Shown here: positions 28,696 to 37,794 of the stretch, piece after piece
How the letters are laid out: the number at the start of each line of letters is the position of its first letter
Position numbering within the stretch: position 1 is the stretch's first letter
NCBI RefSeq assembly: GCF_004799325.1
Contig: NZ_SSMD01000001.1
Coordinates: forward strand, 248,001-312,000
Reading direction: 5' to 3'
Source: Thalassobius vesicularis
Lineage (GTDB): Bacteria; Pseudomonadota; Alphaproteobacteria; Rhodobacterales; Rhodobacteraceae
DNA length: 64,000 nucleotides
Notes under the pieces: model-generated
What the model saw: only the letters and a program-made list of their open reading frames with translations
Told to the model about the DNA's origin: nothing
The model's database searches: none
Made by a program: the position numbers and the translations under genes

Positions 28696-29661
28696 ATGGA
28701 ACATGCATTCGCCCCGGATTTCTATGTTGTCGGCGCCGCCAAAGCGGGAACCACCGCGCTTCGGTCCTGGCTGAGTGCGCATCCCGACGTGTTCCTGCCC
28801 ACCACGGCCGAGCCCGGCCACTTTGCCTGCGTCGGCACTGACCCGCGCCCCGCCGACGGGCTGTTCGATGCCCAATCCGTGCTGCGCATGACGCCCGACG
28901 CCCGCGACTATGCCGCGCTTTATGCGCCGGCGAACGGGCGGATGACGGGGGATTGCTCCTCGGTCTACCTGCATTCGCTGGACGCCGCACAGCGCATCGC
29001 CGCCGCCCGCCCGGATGCCCGCATCATCATCCTGCTGCGCAACCCGACGGACCGCGCCTATGCCCAATACCGCCAGCACATCCGCGCGGGGCTGGAACCG
29101 ATCCGCGATTTCCGCGCCGCCGTTTATGCCGAATCCAATCGCCTGAAAACCGGCTGGAGCTGGGCCCACGCCTATACCGGCGCCAGCGTCTACGCCCCCA
29201 AGATCGCCCGTTTTCAGCAGCATTTCCCGCACGAACAGATCCTGTTCCTGCGGCACGAGGACCTGCGCGACCGCCCCCAAGTCGCGTGGGTCCAAGTCCT
29301 GACGCATCTGGGCCTGTCCCCCTGCCCGCTACCCGCGCGCAGCCAGACCCAGATGCCCCACCCCCAACCCGGTCCCGTTCAGAACCTGCTGAACCGGGTA
29401 ATTTCGTCCCAGCTACGCGCGGGATTTGTCCGCGCGCTGGCAGCCTCGGCCCGTCCCGTGCCACCACTCACCCTGTCCACCCGGGTCGAGCTGTCAGCCC
29501 TTTTTGCCCCCGACCTGCGCCGCACCGCCGCGCTGACCGGCCTCGACCTGAGCGATTGGCTACGGCCGCCGGCCCACCAGACCTGCCTCGACCAGTTGCG
29601 CGAACATTTCGACGGTCGCGGCCCCCACGGGACGATAGGTCAGACCAAGTTCGCGGCGTGA
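28696..29661 (+). CDS. Sulfotransferase family protein
   Basis: 321 residues. The 5'-phosphosulfate-binding loop is at the N-terminus (FYVVGAAKAGTTALRSWL), and the 3'-phosphate site follows at about residues 110-125 (IILLRNPTDRAYAQY). PAPS-dependent transfer of sulfate to a sugar or other hydroxyl acceptor is expected. The last 34 codons overlap the convergent epimerase gene. The tail after SDWLRPPAHQ is therefore antisense to a conserved gene and is probably a recent extension. Confidence 0.85.
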   Translation: MEHAFAPDFYVVGAAKAGTTALRSWLSAHPDVFLPTTAEPGHFACVGTDPRPADGLFDAQSVLRMTPDARDYAALYAPANGRMTGDCSSVYLHSLDAAQRIAAARPDARIIILLRNPTDRAYAQYRQHIRAGLEPIRDFRAAVYAESNRLKTGWSWAHAYTGASVYAPKIARFQQHFPHEQILFLRHEDLRDRPQVAWVQVLTHLGLSPCPLPARSQTQMPHPQPGPVQNLLNRVISSQLRAGFVRALAASARPVPPLTLSTRVELSALFAPDLRRTAALTGLDLSDWLRPPAHQTCLDQLREHFDGRGPHGTIGQTKFAA

Positions 29662-30612
29662 TTTGCCGTTATCCCCGCGCCACGGATAGCCGAACGCCCG
29701 CGACACCAGCTTGCGGGTGATCTGGCGGCTCAGCAACGGGCCGACCAGCCACAGCAGCGCCTTGGGCAATTCCCGCTCCGGGATCGGATAGCCGGGAAAG
29801 GCCGGTTTCAGCACCTTCGCCAGATCCAGAAAACTGTAGGGCGCTTCGAACACCATATGCCGCCCCTCGGCATCCGGCAGGAACCCCGCGCGCAGATGCG
29901 CCTCGGCCACGTCGCGCACGTCGACCATGCCGATCTCATACGCTGGCACGCCGGACTTCATCTTGCCGTTGCCCAGCTGCCGGATCATCCCGAACGATTC
30001 AGACCGGCCCACGCCGCTGACCCCCGGCCCCACCACCAGCCCCGGATTGATCACCACCAGCCGCCAGCGATCCTGCGCATTCGCCATCTCCCAAGCCGCG
30101 CCCTCGGCCAGCGTTTTCGAATAAGAATACGGCTGGTGCGTCAGGTTCGAGGTCGTGTTCCAGTAAATCTCGCTCAGCACGCCGCCGGGGATGTCCTGCA
30201 AATCCGCCTGATCCCCGAACACCGCCGCGATCGAGCTGGTCAGCACCACCCGCTCCACGCTCGCCGTCCGGTTCGCGCTGCCCAGCACATTGCGCGTGCC
30301 CTTCAGCGCCGGATCCACCAGGTCGCGCTGCGCGTCCCGGATCACCGTCACGAAGGGCGAGGCCGTGTGAAACACCACCCCGCAGCCCGCCATCGCCGCG
30401 TCATAGCTGCCCTCGTCCAGCAGGTCCGCCTTGAACAGCCGCACCGTGCCCGGCGTCCCCTCGCCCAGCGCCACCACGGCGCCCGCCCGATCCGGGTCGC
30501 GCACGGCGGCATGAACCGTCAGCCCCGCCTCCAACAAGCGTTTCACCAGCCACCCGGCCACATAGCCCGTGGCCCCCGTCACCAGAACCGGCTTGTCCGT
30601 CGCAATCTGCAT
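29560..30612 (-). CDS. NAD-dependent epimerase/dehydratase (dihydroflavonol reductase-like SDR)
   Basis: 350 residues from the ATG at 30612. Extended SDR fold with LVTGATGYVAGWLVKRLL (nucleotide binding) and the catalytic YSYSK (Tyr/Lys). The end, LGLTYRPVGAATVEMFAQLVEAGL, is typical for the 4-dihydromethyltrisporate/dihydroflavonol reductase-like group, so its C-terminus is intact despite the 102-base overlap with the sulfotransferase. Substrate unknown. Confidence 0.87.
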   Translation of the reverse strand: MQIATDKPVLVTGATGYVAGWLVKRLLEAGLTVHAAVRDPDRAGAVVALGEGTPGTVRLFKADLLDEGSYDAAMAGCGVVFHTASPFVTVIRDAQRDLVDPALKGTRNVLGSANRTASVERVVLTSSIAAVFGDQADLQDIPGGVLSEIYWNTTSNLTHQPYSYSKTLAEGAAWEMANAQDRWRLVVINPGLVVGPGVSGVGRSESFGMIRQLGNGKMKSGVPAYEIGMVDVRDVAEAHLRAGFLPDAEGRHMVFEAPYSFLDLAKVLKPAFPGYPIPERELPKALLWLVGPLLSRQITRKLVSRAFGYPWRGDNGKSRRELGLTYRPVGAATVEMFAQLVEAGLVGRRP

Positions 30613-30631
30613 ATCCCGTACCCCTGAAACG

Positions 30632-30660
30632 AAAACGGCGCCCCGAAAGGCGCCGCTTGA
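30632..30660 (-). terminator. Terminator for the D-amino-acid transaminase gene
   Basis: CGGCGCC-CCGAAA-GGCGCCG hairpin (30636-30655). GAAAA on its left gives a U run on the minus strand. It lies between the transaminase stop (30677) and the epimerase start (30612). Confidence 0.8.
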
Positions 30661-30676
30661 ACCCGTGTAGCCCGGA

Positions 30677-31537
30677 TCAGACCGCCGCCTTGCGGCTTTC
30701 CTCCAGATAAATCTCGCGCAGGCGCGGGGCAACACTGCCCACCTTGCCGCCACCGATCGCCGCACCGTCGATTTCCACGACCGGCATCACAAAGGCCGAC
30801 GCCGAGGTAAAGAACGCCTCGTCCGCCTGTTTCGCCTCTTCGATGGTGAACGGCCGCTCTTCGACCTCCATCTGCGCCTCTTTTGCGAACTTCAGCACCG
30901 CCGCGCGGGTGATCCCGTGCAGGATGTCATTCGACAGGTTGCGCGTGATGATCTTGCCACCCTTGACGATGTAAGTGTTGTTCGAGGTCCCCTCGGTCAC
31001 GAACCCGTCCTCGACCAGCCACGCATCATCGCAGCCCGCCTTCTTGGCCATCATCTTGCCCATCGACGGGTACAGCAGCTGCACCGTCTTGATGTCGCGA
31101 CGACCCCAGCGGATATCCTCGATCGAGATCACCTTGATCCCCACCTTGGCCTGCGGGTTGTCCGCCAGCCCCGGCTTGTTCTGGGTGAACAGCACCACGG
31201 TCGGGCGCGTGTCCTTCGGCGGGAATGCGAAATCGCGGTCGCCCGGCGCGCCACGGGTGATCTGCAGGTAGACCATGCCCTCGTTCACGCCATTCTCGGC
31301 CACCAGCTTGCGATGGATCTCCAGCAGGTCGTCGAACTCGGGCGGGGTCGGGATGTCCAGCTCGGACAGCGAGCGCGCCAGCCGGTTGGCATGGCCGGCA
31401 AAGTCGATCAGCTTGCCGTCCAGCACGCTGGTCACCTCGTAAACGCCATCCGCCATCAGGAACGCCCGGTCAAAGATCGAGACCTTGGCCTCATTCTCCG
31501 GCAGATACTCTCCGTTCACGTAAACAGTGCGGGTCAT
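30677..31537 (-). CDS. D-amino-acid transaminase
   Basis: 286 residues from the ATG at 31537 (MTRTVYVNGEYLPENEAKVSIFDRAFLMADGVYEV), a fold-type IV PLP enzyme. The catalytic lysine lies in the KTVQLLYPSMGKMMAKKAG region and the PLP glutamate in FVTEGTSNN. It converts D-amino acids such as D-Ala or D-Glu to keto acids. It starts 10 bases after dgcA, placing it in a D-glutamate catabolic cluster. Confidence 0.9.
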   Translation of the reverse strand: MTRTVYVNGEYLPENEAKVSIFDRAFLMADGVYEVTSVLDGKLIDFAGHANRLARSLSELDIPTPPEFDDLLEIHRKLVAENGVNEGMVYLQITRGAPGDRDFAFPPKDTRPTVVLFTQNKPGLADNPQAKVGIKVISIEDIRWGRRDIKTVQLLYPSMGKMMAKKAGCDDAWLVEDGFVTEGTSNNTYIVKGGKIITRNLSNDILHGITRAAVLKFAKEAQMEVEERPFTIEEAKQADEAFFTSASAFVMPVVEIDGAAIGGGKVGSVAPRLREIYLEESRKAAV

Positions 31538-31547
31538 GGGCGTCTCC

Positions 31548-32513
31548 TTATCCCCAAAGCGCGGCACTGGGCGGATGCACACCGGCCGCATCGAATTGCA
31601 AAGCGTTGTCCCGGTCTTCGGCCAACAAAAGCGGCCCGTCAAGGTCTGTTACCATTGCGCCCTGCGCCACCAACGTCGCCGGAGCCATCGCCAAGGACGA
31701 TCCCACCATGCAGCCGACCATCACCTGATACCCCTCGCGCAGCGCCTGCTCGCGCAGCGCCAGCGCCTCGGTCAACCCGCCGGTCTTGTCCAGCTTGATG
31801 TTCACCACGTCATACTTGCCCTTCAGATGCGGCAAGGACGCCCGGTCATGGCAGCTCTCATCGGCGCACACCGGCACCGGCCGCGCCATCCCGATCAGCG
31901 CCTCATCCTGCGACGCGGGCAAGGGTTGTTCCACCAGCGCCACGCCCAACCGCACCAGATGCGGCGCCAGATCGGCGTACACGTCCGCACTCCAACCCTC
32001 ATTCGCATCCACGATGATCTTGGCATCGGGCGCGCCTGCCCGCACCGCCTCCAGCCGGGGCATATCGTCCGGCGTGCCCAGCTTGATCTTCAACAAAGGC
32101 CGAAACGCATTCTTCGCCGCCTGCGCCCGCATCTCCTCGGGCTCGGCCAGGCTCAGCGTATACGCCGTGATCTCCGGCCCCGGTGCCGCCAGCCCTGCCA
32201 GCTCCCACACGCGCTTACCGGCCTGCTTGGCCTCCAGATCCCACAGGGCGCAATCCACGGCATTCCGTGCCGCACCGGCGGGCAGCAACTCCTGCAGCAT
32301 CCCGCGCGTCACTTCGCTCGGCAGGCCCAATATCTCCTGCGTCACCGAATCCAGCGTCTCATCGTACCGCGCATAGGGCACGCATTCGCCCCAGCCCGTC
32401 AGCCCGCCCCGGCTCACCCGAACCGTCAAAACCTGAGCCTCCGTCCGGCTCCCGCGCGAAATGGTGAACACCTGCGCCAGACGAAAAACGTCCCGCTCCA
32501 CGGTAATCGTCAT
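31548..32513 (-). CDS. dgcA: DgcA-type N-acetyl-D-glutamate racemase (dipeptide epimerase family)
   Basis: 321 residues from the ATG at 32513. Enolase superfamily, muconate-lactonising subgroup, with the KxK motif in LLKIKLG, metal ligands in DANEGW, EQPLP and DESCH, and the second base in NIKLDKTGG. By sequence alone it would be called L-Ala-D/L-Glu epimerase. Its position after a DgcN homologue points to the DgcN-DgcA route, in which N-acetyl-D-Glu is racemised to N-acetyl-L-Glu. Both activities remain possible. Confidence 0.88.
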   Translation of the reverse strand: MTITVERDVFRLAQVFTISRGSRTEAQVLTVRVSRGGLTGWGECVPYARYDETLDSVTQEILGLPSEVTRGMLQELLPAGAARNAVDCALWDLEAKQAGKRVWELAGLAAPGPEITAYTLSLAEPEEMRAQAAKNAFRPLLKIKLGTPDDMPRLEAVRAGAPDAKIIVDANEGWSADVYADLAPHLVRLGVALVEQPLPASQDEALIGMARPVPVCADESCHDRASLPHLKGKYDVVNIKLDKTGGLTEALALREQALREGYQVMVGCMVGSSLAMAPATLVAQGAMVTDLDGPLLLAEDRDNALQFDAAGVHPPSAALWG

Positions 32514-32527
32514 GACACCGCCCCCTG

Positions 32528-32550
32528 CTTCTTTCTGATCCCAAATACTC
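32528..32550. repeat. Short repeat CTTCTTTCTGATC(C)CAAATACTC, copy 3
   Basis: Matches the copies at 5654 and 21338 apart from one inserted C. It lies in the 78-base gap between dgcN and dgcA. Confidence 0.65.
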
Positions 32551-32584
32551 AAAAGGCCAGAGCGCACCACGCGCGCTCCGGCCC
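32551..32584 (-). terminator. Hairpin after dgcN
   Basis: GGCC-A-GAGCGC pairs with GCGCTC-C-GGCC (one mismatch, 7-base loop), with AAAA on its left giving UUUU for minus-strand transcripts. It may reduce read-through from dgcN into dgcA. Confidence 0.55.
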
Positions 32585-32591
32585 CATTTCA

Positions 32592-33593
32592 TCAGATCGC
32601 TTCCAGAGCGTCCACCAGCTTGCCCGCGCCATAGCGGAACGGGTCAGTCGCCGGCAGACCCAGCTCGGCCTCGACACCCGCCAGGTAGGACTTGGCGTCG
32701 TCATCGCTCATGTGCTGCGTATTGATCGCATAGCCCACGACCACGCAGGCCGGGTTGGCAACGCGCGCCAGCTCCAGCGCCATGTCGCGCACCGCCGCCA
32801 TGCTCGGCAGGCGATAGCCCGGCAGACCGCGCATGTGGTCACGGGTCGGCTCGTGGCACACGATCAGCGCGTCCGGCTGGCCGCCATGCACCAGCGCCAT
32901 CGTCACGCCCGAGTACGACACGTGGAACAGGCTGCCCTGCCCCTCGATGATGTCCCAATGGTTCGGGTCGTTGTCGGGGGTCAGATACTCGATCGAGCCC
33001 GCCATGAAGTCCGCAATCACCGCGTCCAGCGGCACGCCGCCGCCGGTGATCAGGATACCGGTCTGACCCGTCGCCCGGAAATCCGCATCCATGCCGCGCG
33101 CGCGCATTTCCTTTTCCACGCACAGCGCGGTGTACATCTTGCCGACCGAGCAATCGGTGCCCACGGCCAGGCAACGCTTGCCGGTCCGCTTCACGCCGTT
33201 CGCGATGGGGTACTTCACCGACGGGATCCGCACGTCGTGCAGCTTGCGCCCGCAGGCTTCGGCAACGGCGACCAGGTCCGGTTCGTCCTTCAGCAGGTTG
33301 TGCAGCCCCGAGGCCAGATCGAACCCTTCCTCCAGCGCCTGCACCAGCACCTTTTTCCACGCCTGGCTGATGATACCGCCGCGGTTGGCCACGCCGATCA
33401 CCAGGGTTTTCGCGCCGGCGGCCTTGGCCTCTTCCAGCGTCATGTCGGTCAGTTTCATGTCGGCCTTGCAGCCGTCCATGCGGAACTGGCCCACGGCGAA
33501 TTCGGGGCGCCAATCCTTGATGCCCTGCGCCACTTTGGCAGCCAGTTGGTCGGGCGCGTCGCCCAGGAACAGGAGGTACGGAGTCTCGATCAT
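32592..33593 (-). CDS. dgcN: D-glutamate N-acetyltransferase DgcN (DUF1611 family)
   Basis: 333 residues from the ATG at 33593 (MIETPYLLFLGDAPDQLAAKV). DUF1611 family with a P-loop-like GTDCSVGKMYTAL segment (about residues 142-154) and the conserved IIEGQGSLFHVSYSGVT. In marine bacteria DgcN acetylates D-glutamate and DgcA then inverts the product. The order dgcN-dgcA-transaminase supports that assignment over the older names for this domain. It is divergent from mcl1 with a 275-base shared upstream region. Confidence 0.88.
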   Translation of the reverse strand: MIETPYLLFLGDAPDQLAAKVAQGIKDWRPEFAVGQFRMDGCKADMKLTDMTLEEAKAAGAKTLVIGVANRGGIISQAWKKVLVQALEEGFDLASGLHNLLKDEPDLVAVAEACGRKLHDVRIPSVKYPIANGVKRTGKRCLAVGTDCSVGKMYTALCVEKEMRARGMDADFRATGQTGILITGGGVPLDAVIADFMAGSIEYLTPDNDPNHWDIIEGQGSLFHVSYSGVTMALVHGGQPDALIVCHEPTRDHMRGLPGYRLPSMAAVRDMALELARVANPACVVVGYAINTQHMSDDDAKSYLAGVEAELGLPATDPFRYGAGKLVDALEAI

Positions 33594-33868
33594 GTCACGG
33601 CCCTTCAAAGCTGATGTCCCGATCAGTGTTCCGGATTCTCTTCGGGATAAGCTTGCAAAAGCAGCGTCCACCCGCCCCCGCGCGCAAGAATCTTCGACCA
33701 GCACGCGGAAATTCAGCAGATTCTCCCGCCCAGATCAGCCTTCCTGCCCAATCTTGCGCCGCGACGCGGCGATCCTTGCCGCAACCGCGAAATCGCTTGC
33801 GAAGTGGTGCGCAATTTAATAACCCTCACCCCCAGAATTGCGTAATTTCCTTACCCAAGAGGTCATCC

Positions 33869-34828
33869 ATGAGCTTCCGCCTCCAGCCCACGCCGATTGC
33901 CCGCCCGAACCGCTGCCAGCTGTTCGGGCCTGGCTCGAACACCAAACTCTTCGCCAAGATGGCCGCCTCGGCTGCGGACGTGATCAACCTCGACCTCGAA
34001 GATTCGGTGGCCCCCTCGGACAAGGACGCGGCCCGCGCGAACATCATCCAGGCGATCAGCGAATACGACTGGGGCAACAAGACCCTGTCGGTGCGCATCA
34101 ATTCGCTGGACACGCCCTATTGGTACAAGGACGTCGTGGACCTGCTGGAACAGGCCGGCGAGCGTCTGGACCAGATCATGATCCCCAAGGTCGGCTGCGC
34201 CGAGGACATCTACGCCGTTGACGCGCTGGTGACCGCGATCGAACGCGCCAAGGGCCGCACCAAGAAGATCAACTTCGAGGTGATCATCGAATCCGCCGCC
34301 GGCATCGCCCATGTCGAAGAAATCGCAGCCGCCTCGCCCCGTCTGGTGGCGATGTCGCTGGGCGCGGCCGACTTTGCCGCCTCGATGGGGATGCAGACCA
34401 CCGGCATCGGTGGCACGCAGGAAAACTACTACATGCTGCGCGGCGATCAGAAATACTGGTCGGATCCGTGGCACTGGGCGCAGGCCGCCATCGTCGCCGC
34501 CTGCCGCACCCACGGCGTTCTGCCCGTGGACGGCCCGTTTGGCGATTTCTCGGACGACGAGGGCTATATCGCGCAGGCCAAGCGTTCGGCGACTCTGGGC
34601 ATGGTCGGCAAATGGGCCATCCACCCCAAGCAGATCGCCCTGGCCAACCAGGTTTTCACCCCCTCCGAAGAGGCCGTGCTTGAGGCGCGCGAGATCCTGG
34701 CCGCGATGGAGCAGGCCAAGGCCAACGGCGAAGGCGCCACCGTCTACAAAGGCCGTCTGGTCGACATCGCCTCGATCAAGCAGGCCGAGGTGATCGTGGC
34801 CCAGGCCGAACTGATCGCGAACAGCTGA
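33869..34828 (+). CDS. mcl1: L-malyl-CoA/beta-methylmalyl-CoA lyase
   Basis: 319 residues from the ATG at 33869 (MSFRLQPTPIARPNRCQLFGPGSNTKLF), matching the Rhodobacter Mcl1 type of the HpcH/CitE family. Mg-binding acidic residues are in NLDLEDSVAP, the catalytic region in FEVIIESAAGI and SLGAADFAASMG, and a GKWAIHPKQ motif precedes the C-terminal lid. It cleaves L-malyl-CoA and beta-methylmalyl-CoA in the ethylmalonyl-CoA pathway. That pathway would handle acetyl-CoA made by the aromatic routes in this window. Confidence 0.94.
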   Translation: MSFRLQPTPIARPNRCQLFGPGSNTKLFAKMAASAADVINLDLEDSVAPSDKDAARANIIQAISEYDWGNKTLSVRINSLDTPYWYKDVVDLLEQAGERLDQIMIPKVGCAEDIYAVDALVTAIERAKGRTKKINFEVIIESAAGIAHVEEIAAASPRLVAMSLGAADFAASMGMQTTGIGGTQENYYMLRGDQKYWSDPWHWAQAAIVAACRTHGVLPVDGPFGDFSDDEGYIAQAKRSATLGMVGKWAIHPKQIALANQVFTPSEEAVLEAREILAAMEQAKANGEGATVYKGRLVDIASIKQAEVIVAQAELIANS

Positions 34829-34848
34829 TCGCTATATGATCCGGATTG

Positions 34849-34876
34849 GCGGCCCTTCGGGGCCGCTTTTCTTTTG
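34849..34876 (+). terminator. Terminator after mcl1 with UUCG tetraloop
   Basis: GCGGCCC-TTCG-GGGCCGC hairpin (34849-34866) followed by TTTTCTTTT, 20 bases after the mcl1 stop. Confidence 0.95.
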
Positions 34877-35013
34877 TGCGTATGGCTAACCCTCCGTTCA
34901 GATTCGGGGTCCAGCATCGCACGGCATCGTTTCGACGGGGTTAACGTGGCCCCTGCGCCGAATCGTACGAAAACCCGCCAAAATCTGGCGATTTTCCCGG
35001 TTAACCAAACCTT

Positions 35014-35466
35014 TCAGGCCCGGTCATCCTTGGGCGATCCCATCACCACGTAGGACGTGATCGAGGCCACCTGCGGCAGCGTTCCCAGCACGTCCGTGTG
35101 GAACCGTTTATACGCCGCCAGATCCGCCGCCTCGACCCGCAGCAGGTATTCGACATTGCCGGTGATGTTGTGGCATTCGCGCACTTCCGGGGCCAGCGCG
35201 ATCGAGCGTTCGAACGATTCCTGCGAAGATTTCGTATGCAGACTCAGCCCGACCGCAATATATGCCACGAACCCGACCCCCATCGCCTGCGGGTTCAGCA
35301 CCGCGCGATAGCCGCTGATGACGCCCGAGCGTTCCAGCTCCTGCACCCGGCGCAGGCAGGCCGAGGGGGACAGGCCGACTCGTTCCGCAAGGTCCAGATT
35401 GCTGATCCGGCCGTCGCGCGACAATTCTCGCAATATCTTTTGGTTAATGGCGTCAATCTTCGTCAT
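35014..35466 (-). CDS. Lrp/AsnC family regulator next to LysE exporter
   Basis: 150 residues from the ATG at 35466 (MTKIDAINQKILRELSRDGRIS); in-frame upstream ATGs would overlap the neighbouring promoter and lysE start. HTH (NLDLAERVGLSPSACLRRVQEL) and RAM domain are complete. Divergent from a LysE exporter 74 bases away, so it probably controls that exporter in response to an amino acid. Confidence 0.9.
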   Translation of the reverse strand: MTKIDAINQKILRELSRDGRISNLDLAERVGLSPSACLRRVQELERSGVISGYRAVLNPQAMGVGFVAYIAVGLSLHTKSSQESFERSIALAPEVRECHNITGNVEYLLRVEAADLAAYKRFHTDVLGTLPQVASITSYVVMGSPKDDRA

Positions 35467-35539
35467 ATATTGCTCAATTCCCGCCATTACGACGCTGATT
35501 TCAATTTCATGGCGTCCTTCCCACAATATCCTGCGCCGC

Positions 35540-36127
35540 ATGAGCACACAACTGATCACTGCCCTTGCGGCCTTTGCCTTTGTCACCTCGGTCACGCCGG
35601 GGCCGAACAACCTGATGCTGATGGCCTCGGGCGCGAATTACGGATTCCGCCGCACCATCCCCCATATGTTGGGGATCGGAATCGGCTTTACGCTAATGGT
35701 TGCGCTTGTTGGGCTGGGCCTGATGCAGGTGTTCGACGCCTTTCCGGTGATGCACACGGTGCTGAAATACGCCGGGGCCGCCTATCTGATCTGGCTGGCG
35801 CTGAAGATCGCGCGCTCGGAAATGCCGGACACCGCCCAGACCAAGGGCCGCCCGATGCGCTTTATCGAAGCCGCGCTTTTTCAATGGGTTAACCCCAAGG
35901 CGTGGCAGATGGCGCTGACCGCGATCACCCTCTACGCCCCGGGACGAGAGCTGTGGGCGATCCTGATGGTGGCCGGCATGTTCGGCCTGATCAACCTGCC
36001 CACCGTCAGCCTGTGGACCGTGCTGGGCCAGCAAATGCGCCGGATTTTGTCCAATCGCAGCCGATTGATCGCGTTCAACTGGACGATGGCCCTTCTTCTT
36101 GTGGCGACTCTGATCCCGGTGCTGTAA
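35540..36127 (+). CDS. LysE/RhtB family amino acid exporter
   Basis: 195 residues from the ATG at 35540. The family signature VTPGPNNLMLMASGANYGFRRTIPHMLGIGIG starts at residue 18. About five or six hydrophobic segments are seen, and the NPKAWQMAL motif follows the central loop. Exports amino acids or analogues. Controlled, by position, by the divergent Lrp protein. Confidence 0.92.
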   Translation: MSTQLITALAAFAFVTSVTPGPNNLMLMASGANYGFRRTIPHMLGIGIGFTLMVALVGLGLMQVFDAFPVMHTVLKYAGAAYLIWLALKIARSEMPDTAQTKGRPMRFIEAALFQWVNPKAWQMALTAITLYAPGRELWAILMVAGMFGLINLPTVSLWTVLGQQMRRILSNRSRLIAFNWTMALLLVATLIPVL

Positions 36128-36136
36128 CCTTGGGTC

Positions 36137-36754
36137 ATGCGGCTGACCTTTGTGCACACGGCGCAGGTTCATTGCGCCACGTTCGACGGTTTGCGTGACC
36201 GGATCACCCCGGAAACGCAGTTGGATCATATCGTGCGCGCGGATTGGTTGGCGCGGGCCCAAGGCGGCATCGACGACACGCTGACTCAGGAAATTACCCA
36301 ATCGATTCAAGCGATTGAGACGCCGGTCATCTGCACCTGCACGACCCTGGGCGAGGTGGCCGAGGCCGCGGGCGCGATCCGGATCGACCGACCCATGATG
36401 CGTCGCGCCGCCGAGACATGGGGCGATATCCTGCTGGTCTTCACCCTGAAATCGACCGAGGCACCCAGCACCGCCCTGCTGCGGGACGAATTGGACCGCG
36501 CCGGCAATCCGCGCCAGATCGTGCCCCTGCTGCTGGATCGCCACTGGCCGCTGTTCGAGGACGGACGCCCCCACGCCTTTGCCCGCGCGATTGCCTCCGA
36601 TGTGCGCTCGGCCGTGACGCAGCGCCCGGGGCTGAAGGCGATCGTTCTGGCCCAGGCGTCCATGGCGGGCGCGGCGGTGCTGCTGTCGGACCTGCCCATC
36701 CCCGTGCTGTCCTCGCCCGTGCTGGCGCTGAAGGAAGGGTTGGCGCGCTTGTAG
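36137..36754 (+). CDS. Uncharacterised protein, possibly Asp/Glu racemase-like
   Basis: 205 residues, starting 9 bases after the lysE stop and probably co-transcribed with it. I do not recognise a named family with confidence. The layout, with an HT near the start, a cysteine cluster PVICTCTTLG at about residues 62-71 and a later LAQASMAGAAVL, recalls the Asp/Glu/hydantoin racemase superfamily. The second catalytic Cys of that superfamily would be Ala or Ser here. It is tentative. Confidence 0.6.
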   Translation: MRLTFVHTAQVHCATFDGLRDRITPETQLDHIVRADWLARAQGGIDDTLTQEITQSIQAIETPVICTCTTLGEVAEAAGAIRIDRPMMRRAAETWGDILLVFTLKSTEAPSTALLRDELDRAGNPRQIVPLLLDRHWPLFEDGRPHAFARAIASDVRSAVTQRPGLKAIVLAQASMAGAAVLLSDLPIPVLSSPVLALKEGLARL

Positions 36755-36831
36755 CCCGCCCCATGCAACGCTTGTTGCATCTGGACGCCGGGGAAGCCAT
36801 ATATCCCCTCAATCTTGGTGGAGAATGACAG

Positions 36832-37794
36832 ATGACCAACTACCTCGACTTTGAACGCCCGCTGGCGGAAATCGAAGGCAAAGCCGAAGAACTGCGGGCA
36901 ATGGCCCGTCAGAACGAGGAAATGGACATCGAGGCCGAGGCCGCCGCGCTGGACAAGAAAGCCAAGGACCTGCTGAAGGATCTGTACAAGAACCTGACGC
37001 CTTGGCGGAAATGCCAGGTCGCCCGCCATCCCGACCGGCCGCATTGCATCGACTACATCAACGCGCTGTTCACCGAATACACGCCGCTGGCCGGTGACCG
37101 GAACTTTGCCGACGACCACGCCGTGATGGGTGGTCTTGCGCGCTTCAACGACCAGCCGGTGATGGTGATCGGCCACGAAAAGGGCAACGACACCAAGACC
37201 CGGATCGAGCGCAACTTCGGCATGGCCCGCCCCGAGGGCTACCGCAAGGCGATCCGCCTGATGGAGATGGCGGACAAGTTCAACCTGCCCGTCGTCACGC
37301 TGGTGGACACCCCCGGTGCCTATCCCGGCAAGGGCGCCGAAGAACGCGGCCAGTCCGAAGCGATCGCCCGCAGCACTGAAAAATGCCTGCAGATCGGCGT
37401 GCCGCTGGTCAGCGTCGTCATCGGCGAGGGTGGCTCGGGCGGGGCTGTGGCCTTTGCCACGGCGAACCGCGTCGCGATGCTGGAACACTCGGTCTACTCG
37501 GTGATCTCGCCCGAGGGCTGCGCCTCGATCCTGTGGAAAGACTCCGACAAGATGCGCGAAGCCGCCGAGGCGCTGCGCCTGACCGCGCAAGACCTGAAGA
37601 ATCTGGGCGTCTGCGACCGCATCATCCCCGAACCGCTGGGCGGCGCGCATCGCAACAGCGCCACAGCGATCGCCGAGGTTGGCAAGGCCATCGCGGCCAT
37701 GCTGGCGGAACTGTCGGGCAAGACCGGCAAGAAACTGATCGCCGACCGTCGCCAGAAATTCCTGTCGATGGGCGACAAGGGTCTGGCTGCGTGA
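36832..37794 (+). CDS. accA: Acetyl-CoA carboxylase carboxyltransferase subunit alpha
   Basis: 320 residues, normal length. Opens with [21 protein letters not shown] and contains the oxyanion-forming [12 protein letters not shown] and the PEGCASILW motif. With AccD it transfers CO2 from biotin to acetyl-CoA for fatty acid synthesis. Its stop codon is directly next to the stop of the convergent membrane-protein gene, inside a shared hairpin. Confidence 0.97.
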   Translation: MTNYLDFERPLAEIEGKAEELRAMARQNEEMDIEAEAAALDKKAKDLLKDLYKNLTPWRKCQVARHPDRPHCIDYINALFTEYTPLAGDRNFADDHAVMGGLARFNDQPVMVIGHEKGNDTKTRIERNFGMARPEGYRKAIRLMEMADKFNLPVVTLVDTPGAYPGKGAEERGQSEAIARSTEKCLQIGVPLVSVVIGEGGSGGAVAFATANRVAMLEHSVYSVISPEGCASILWKDSDKMREAAEALRLTAQDLKNLGVCDRIIPEPLGGAHRNSATAIAEVGKAIAAMLAELSGKTGKKLIADRRQKFLSMGDKGLAA

